Source: Garcia nutans
Lineage: Eukaryota; Streptophyta; Magnoliopsida; Malpighiales; Euphorbiaceae
Length of the DNA: 64,000 nt
Reading direction: 5' to 3'
Assembly (NCBI GenBank): GCA_947685225.1
Contig: CANTUV010000032.1
Span: 27,039,501 to 27,103,500 of the forward strand
The notes beneath the pieces are model-generated. The model ran no database searches, had not been told where the DNA came from, and saw only the letters and a program-made list of their open reading frames with translations. Made by a program: the position numbers and the translations under genes. Within the stretch, counting starts at the first letter, position 1. Each line of letters begins with the position of its first letter. Of the stretch, positions 59,810 through 64,000 are shown one piece after another.

Positions 59810-62800
59810 TGTAACACCCCGATACCCTATATAAGTACTATGCGTATACCTAGTATACATACAGTAAATATATAAAGTATAAGGATGTCACTTTTCGTTA
59901 CCTTTTAAAATATTTATAACAGAGTTCAAACCATAATACATTAATTTAAATAACATTTACAAAATTATTATCTTTATTAAAACTTCATTTATACATATAA
60001 ATACTCTCTCGTCAGAAATACATTATAATTAAAATTTATACATGTATGCATTACCCTCTAGTTGGTCTCGACAAACTTTACTCTTCTTGTGGCATAACAA
60101 AAGACTTCATATCTTCCATCTATATACCTGCGCGAATAAACACCCGCGCTAAGCCCGAGAGCTTAGTAGTCCAAATATAAAATATAAACATATAGTATAG
60201 AAGTATTGATATATAATGATACATCGATTCAATATATAATTAGTTCTTATCATATCTTCTTTTCTTTTTAATTTTATCTTTAATATATCCTAACTAATTT
60301 CATATATGATGTATATATATACATAATATTATCACCAACCCCAATGCATCACCAATACTCAAAACCAATATATTAATACCCCTACATTATATATATACCA
60401 CACCAACCATTATTGCAATACACAATTTACATATCATACAAATCATAAATCATATTTCCAATAAAGACAACCTTTATCATCAACCACAATTCATTTACAT
60501 ATTACACTTAATAACATTATATTATTCACAATTCACCAAGCATAATTCATTATTAATACTCACAATCAATATTTCAATACTTGCATTTCACATTGACAAT
60601 AAAGACAGACTTGGGCCCAAAACACTAATATGTTATTCAAAGTTCAGAGTTACTGCTTTGGTTCATAGTCACAATCATCACGCCCGTAGGCAATGTATAT
60701 ACATGTCTCTCTATCCATGGATAGTGTAACAGACCCAGTCTCTTGGACCATCAACTCAACACATATGAGGAGATCCTCAACCCGGCAAGACTGTTACAAA
60801 TCATATATCTCATATTCACAATTCTCATAGTGTAACAGACCCAGTCTCTTGGACCATCAACTCAACACATATGAGGAGATCCTCAACCCGGCAAGACTGT
60901 TACCTTTCATCATTTCTTAGGCATGCCACCCAAATCCAGAACTCTGAAACTGAATAACATATTAAACAAACAATTCATTTATTATTTCATTATCAATCTC
61001 ATCATCAATTAGGCCAACATGCCTTATCTCTTTCAATTGAATTATCATAGCCAATCACAATGGCTTCATATCATATCATATCTCAATCCATATGATACAT
61101 ATAGCATCATTGATATCACATTTCAAAGTATATTATTCATATAATACATTGCCATACACAAGATTCACAATGCATATAACATAACATTTTCTCACTTCTC
61201 AAAACACATTAACATCATTCATTACTAGAGCATTTATCATAACAAATTGCACATACCTTAAGAATGATCCTCATTTCTTCCTACCTTTCCCATTTCATAT
61301 TTCATCCTTTATATATATTCTTCATTTACATTCAATATATAATAGCTTATTTAACACTTTCATCCCAATGTGTTAATGTTCAAAGACATATAAGGATATA
61401 CAATCAAATAGGGTTTATGCTTACCTTGTTAATGATCTTCACATCCTTTACATCATTCAATCATCACCTTAGTCCAATTATGTTAACAATATAATAGATC
61501 ACTTAACACATTTGCAAACAAATGTGTTAAGCCTCAAATTATGTAATTAAATACAATCATATGGATTGGTACTTACCTCAAGAACTAGTCCCATCAATCT
61601 ATACATTTCTTTTCTTTCCAAGAATTCTCCACATTTAGGTTAATGCAACCCAATCTCTTCAAAACCTTTGAGGGACACGGGCAGCACCACTTGAGGGACA
61701 CGGTTAGGGCAATTCAACCTCTTCACAATCTAATCCAAAAGGAATATTAGCAAAATGACCATATGAATAGTACATTCTGGTTTAAGACTCCATTTTATCC
61801 TTATTTTGAAAAATTGTATAAAATAATCTACTAAACTAAAAATTCTAAAATTTTTACAGAATTTAGTTTTGTATCTTAAAATCATTCCTTTAAAATTTCA
61901 GATCAAACTGAACATAAAATCTTGGTCAAATAGCTCACCTAACCAGACTGCCCCAATTGCCCTGCATCCTGGCAGCAGTTCTGAACTTTTGTGAATTCCA
62001 TAAATCAAATTCAATCAACGTGGTTCCAAATTATTTTTCTCAAACACTAAGCAACAACATATCCAAAATTCAATTGGATATGATTTTTCTACATTTTATT
62101 AAAAATCCCGAAATATAGCTGTCTCAGTTAAGGTACCTGCTGGAACAGGTCTAATAAAAATAATCTTTCTAAACTCATAACCATTCCAAAATCGAATCAA
62201 CATATTTTTCAGTCATTCTAGACTCATAGAGGCACAACATATCAAAAATTCACTTTAAGAACATTTTTCTATAATTAATTAAAAATCATACAAGTCACAG
62301 CCTTTACTAATTGTAAAACAGAAAAACAATTCACTAAACACAACTCTTACTCTTCCATCACCAACACCAACCTAGCTTCTTATCTTTAATTCCATTTCAA
62401 CACTTTTACACACACCATACACAAACACACTTAATCATACTATCCATAAACCTAACTCAATCCATACACAACTTCAAAAAGAACCAAAGCAAACAAGAGA
62501 AATCTTACCAAAATGATGAAATTCCTTGAAATTCCAACTTGGTTACTTGGAATCTCTCTCAACTTTGGAGCTTAGAACATCAAACCCTTCTTTTACTCTC
62601 TTGCTTTCCTTTGTCTTAGGTGAGCCGGCCACACAAGGAAAAAGAAGAAGAAATGATGAAGAAAACACAAAGTCAATAGGCATTAAATACTCCTCCAAAA
62701 GAAAATTACTATCTTACCCTCATACACATTTTAATTCTCTTTACAAGCTCTTGCCCATTTTGGTAATTTCACATTCAACAATTTAAATATCTTCTTCCCT

Positions 62801-62935
62801 TGACTAAGCACTTTGACCAACATATATGTCATATATATTGCCATATACCCAACATATACACTATCTCTCTACAATTCTTTCCTTTGCAAATACACATATT
62901 CATTTCTCTCAAATACTTTTACCATTCAACCAAAC
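59810..62935 (-). repeat. LTR G, mosaic of D-type and E1-type, cut by H
   Basis: Begins TGTAACACCCCGATACCC, inserted after CAGTC in F. From 59810 to about 61640 it resembles the end of D (hairpin 60130-60166, two GTAACAG modules around 60726-60903, exon-like block near 61560-61640). From about 61740 to 62935 it resembles the reverse complement of E1 (e.g. CCAGACTGCCCCAATTGCCC near 61944). The switch lies in a stretch with duplicated GGGACACGG words. H begins at 62936, about 100 bases before the expected LTR end. Confidence 0.85.
60130..60166 (-). other. double hairpin in LTR G
   Basis: GCGCG/CGCGC abutting CTAAGC/GCTTAG, the D-type version. Confidence 0.7.
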
Positions 62936-63351
62936 TGTAATATCCCAAAATATACCCCAAAAGTTTTGGAGTTATTGTTGTATTTGGATTTAAGGTATAT
63001 GTTTTATGGAAATAGAAAGATAGATAAATTAATTAAAAGGAAATAGTATAAGGAATGGATGTATATGGAGGATAATATGTATAAATATGGTATTTGGGAA
63101 ATATAAATGCAATATATATATAAGACATATACATAATGTATAAAGTGGTGTAGGGAAGAGTAAGTTTATATAGTTAAATAATAATAATAATAATAAAAGA
63201 AAGAAGGAAAGATAGTCAAAAGGAGTAAGAAGATATTTTGGAAATAATAATATTATATTATTATTATTATTATTATTATATATAAGAGATAAGAACAAAG
63301 AAAGAAAAGATTCTTTCTTTCGTCTTCTTCTTCTTCTTCGTGGATGAGAGA

Positions 63352-63407
<56 letters not shown>

Positions 63408-64000
63408 TGTGATTTTTAATCTTCACATCAAATTGCTTAAGGATTTTAAGAAGATTGAAGATGAAGTTTGAAGATTTGGCAAGAAATTCAAGTAAGTCAT
63501 CTTTTGATTTCTTTGTTTAATTGAAGTTGTGTTTGAGTTTGATAGATTGTTTAAGAGTGTGTTGTTTGATTTTGATATGTTTAAGAGTATGTGAGTAAAT
63601 TGATTATGGATTTTAAGGATGGATTGAAGAAAAGAGTAAGTGTGTTGAAAGAGATGGTGTTGTAATTGTGTTTAAGGTTTGTAATGATGTTTGTGATTTG
63701 TGATTGATGTATGTGGGAGTTGTTTTGATGTTTTGTAAGTTTAAAATGGTTTTTGGGTATGTTTTGGTAAGTTTGTTGGAAGTGGATGTTGGTGATAAGG
63801 GGTGTTTTGTTGGGTGTCTTGTTGTTTTGGCCGGAATCTGGATTTTTGGCCTGACACGCCCATGAGCACGTCCAGGTTCTTGGGCGTGTCAATTATGTTG
63901 GTGGCAGTAGGTTCGACACGACCAGTAACACCCCCGTGTTGGTGAGCGTGTCATAGCTACTGTGAGATTTGAGAATTTACACGGCCATGAGCACGCTCAT
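62936..64000 (+). repeat. LTR H (D-type start, B-type continuation), partial
   Basis: Starts TGTAATATCCCAAAATATAC like D, preceded by CAAAC as its probable target site. D-like features continue to about 63600: microsatellites and donor AAGTAAGTC (GT at 63492). From about 63700 it follows the reverse complement of the B LTR (TTTTGGCCGGAATCTGG, then GACACGCCC words), so it is a second mosaic LTR. The window ends inside it. Confidence 0.85.
63244..63407. repeat. microsatellite cluster in LTR H
   Basis: ATT run (63244-63282), TTC run (about 63322-63339), then a GA run of about 60 bases (63345-63407). The GA run is much longer and purer than in D. Confidence 0.95.

Noticed and set aside
1..64000. 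Host protein-coding genes, rRNA or tRNA genes
   Set aside because: None found: every long ORF with recognisable motifs is gag or pol, and the only tRNA-related sequence is the three primer-binding sites.

Overview
This window is plant repeat heterochromatin with no host gene that I can recognise. It is AT-rich and made of two things: a tandem satellite, and long-LTR Ty3/gypsy retrotransposons nested into it. The retrotransposons have a gag-protease-RT-RNase H-integrase-chromodomain order, a primer-binding site matching initiator-Met tRNA (TGGTATCAGAGC), LTRs of about 2.5-2.8 kb and a degenerate C-terminal chromodomain. These features fit the Tekay/Del chromovirus lineage of seed plants, so a (peri)centromeric or knob-like block of a eudicot-type genome is the best guess. 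The species cannot be told from the sequence.

Layout: (1) 1-8947, element E1 (+), missing only the left part of its 5' LTR. (2) 8948-19918, satellite array 1. (3) 19919-45693, element B (-), inserted in the satellite with target duplication TCTGG. B carries element C (+, 21958-34292, duplication AAGCT) inside its 3' LTR. C carries a solo LTR D (+, 24646-27401, duplication GCAGA) inside its leader. B's pol is also split at 36649 by element A (-), which keeps a 3' LTR but has lost its 5' LTR. The gag-pol at 39250-43894 therefore looks like an A/B recombinant. (4) 45694-59056, satellite array 2, the continuation of array 1 beyond the B insertion. (5) 59057-64000, a second nest made of LTR F (-), LTR G (-) inside F, and LTR H (+) inside G, running off the window.

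Satellite: three diverged copies of a roughly 22-bp GTCCAGAAC-headed subunit make a 67-bp monomer. A 49-bp monomer lacks part of the second and third subunits. Ordered sets of variant monomers are repeated as higher-order units of exactly 3,388 bp in array 1 and about 3,302-3,340 bp in array 2.

Retroelements: intact copies would encode Gag-Pol as one continuous frame, but every copy here is broken by stops, frameshifts and deletions. The LTRs are more interesting than the proteins. Diverged LTR subfamilies share (a) a double hairpin with compensatory base changes, (b) a segment complementary to the leader just after the PBS, (c) consensus 5' splice sites plus, in three subfamilies, an 87-88-nt exon-like block, and a 3' splice-site-like sequence just upstream of gag, (d) a GC-rich CACG/CGTG inverted-repeat cluster, and (e) tandem 70-105-bp modules. 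G and H are mosaics between subfamilies. E1 has nearly identical LTRs yet a badly broken coding region, which suggests movement in trans.
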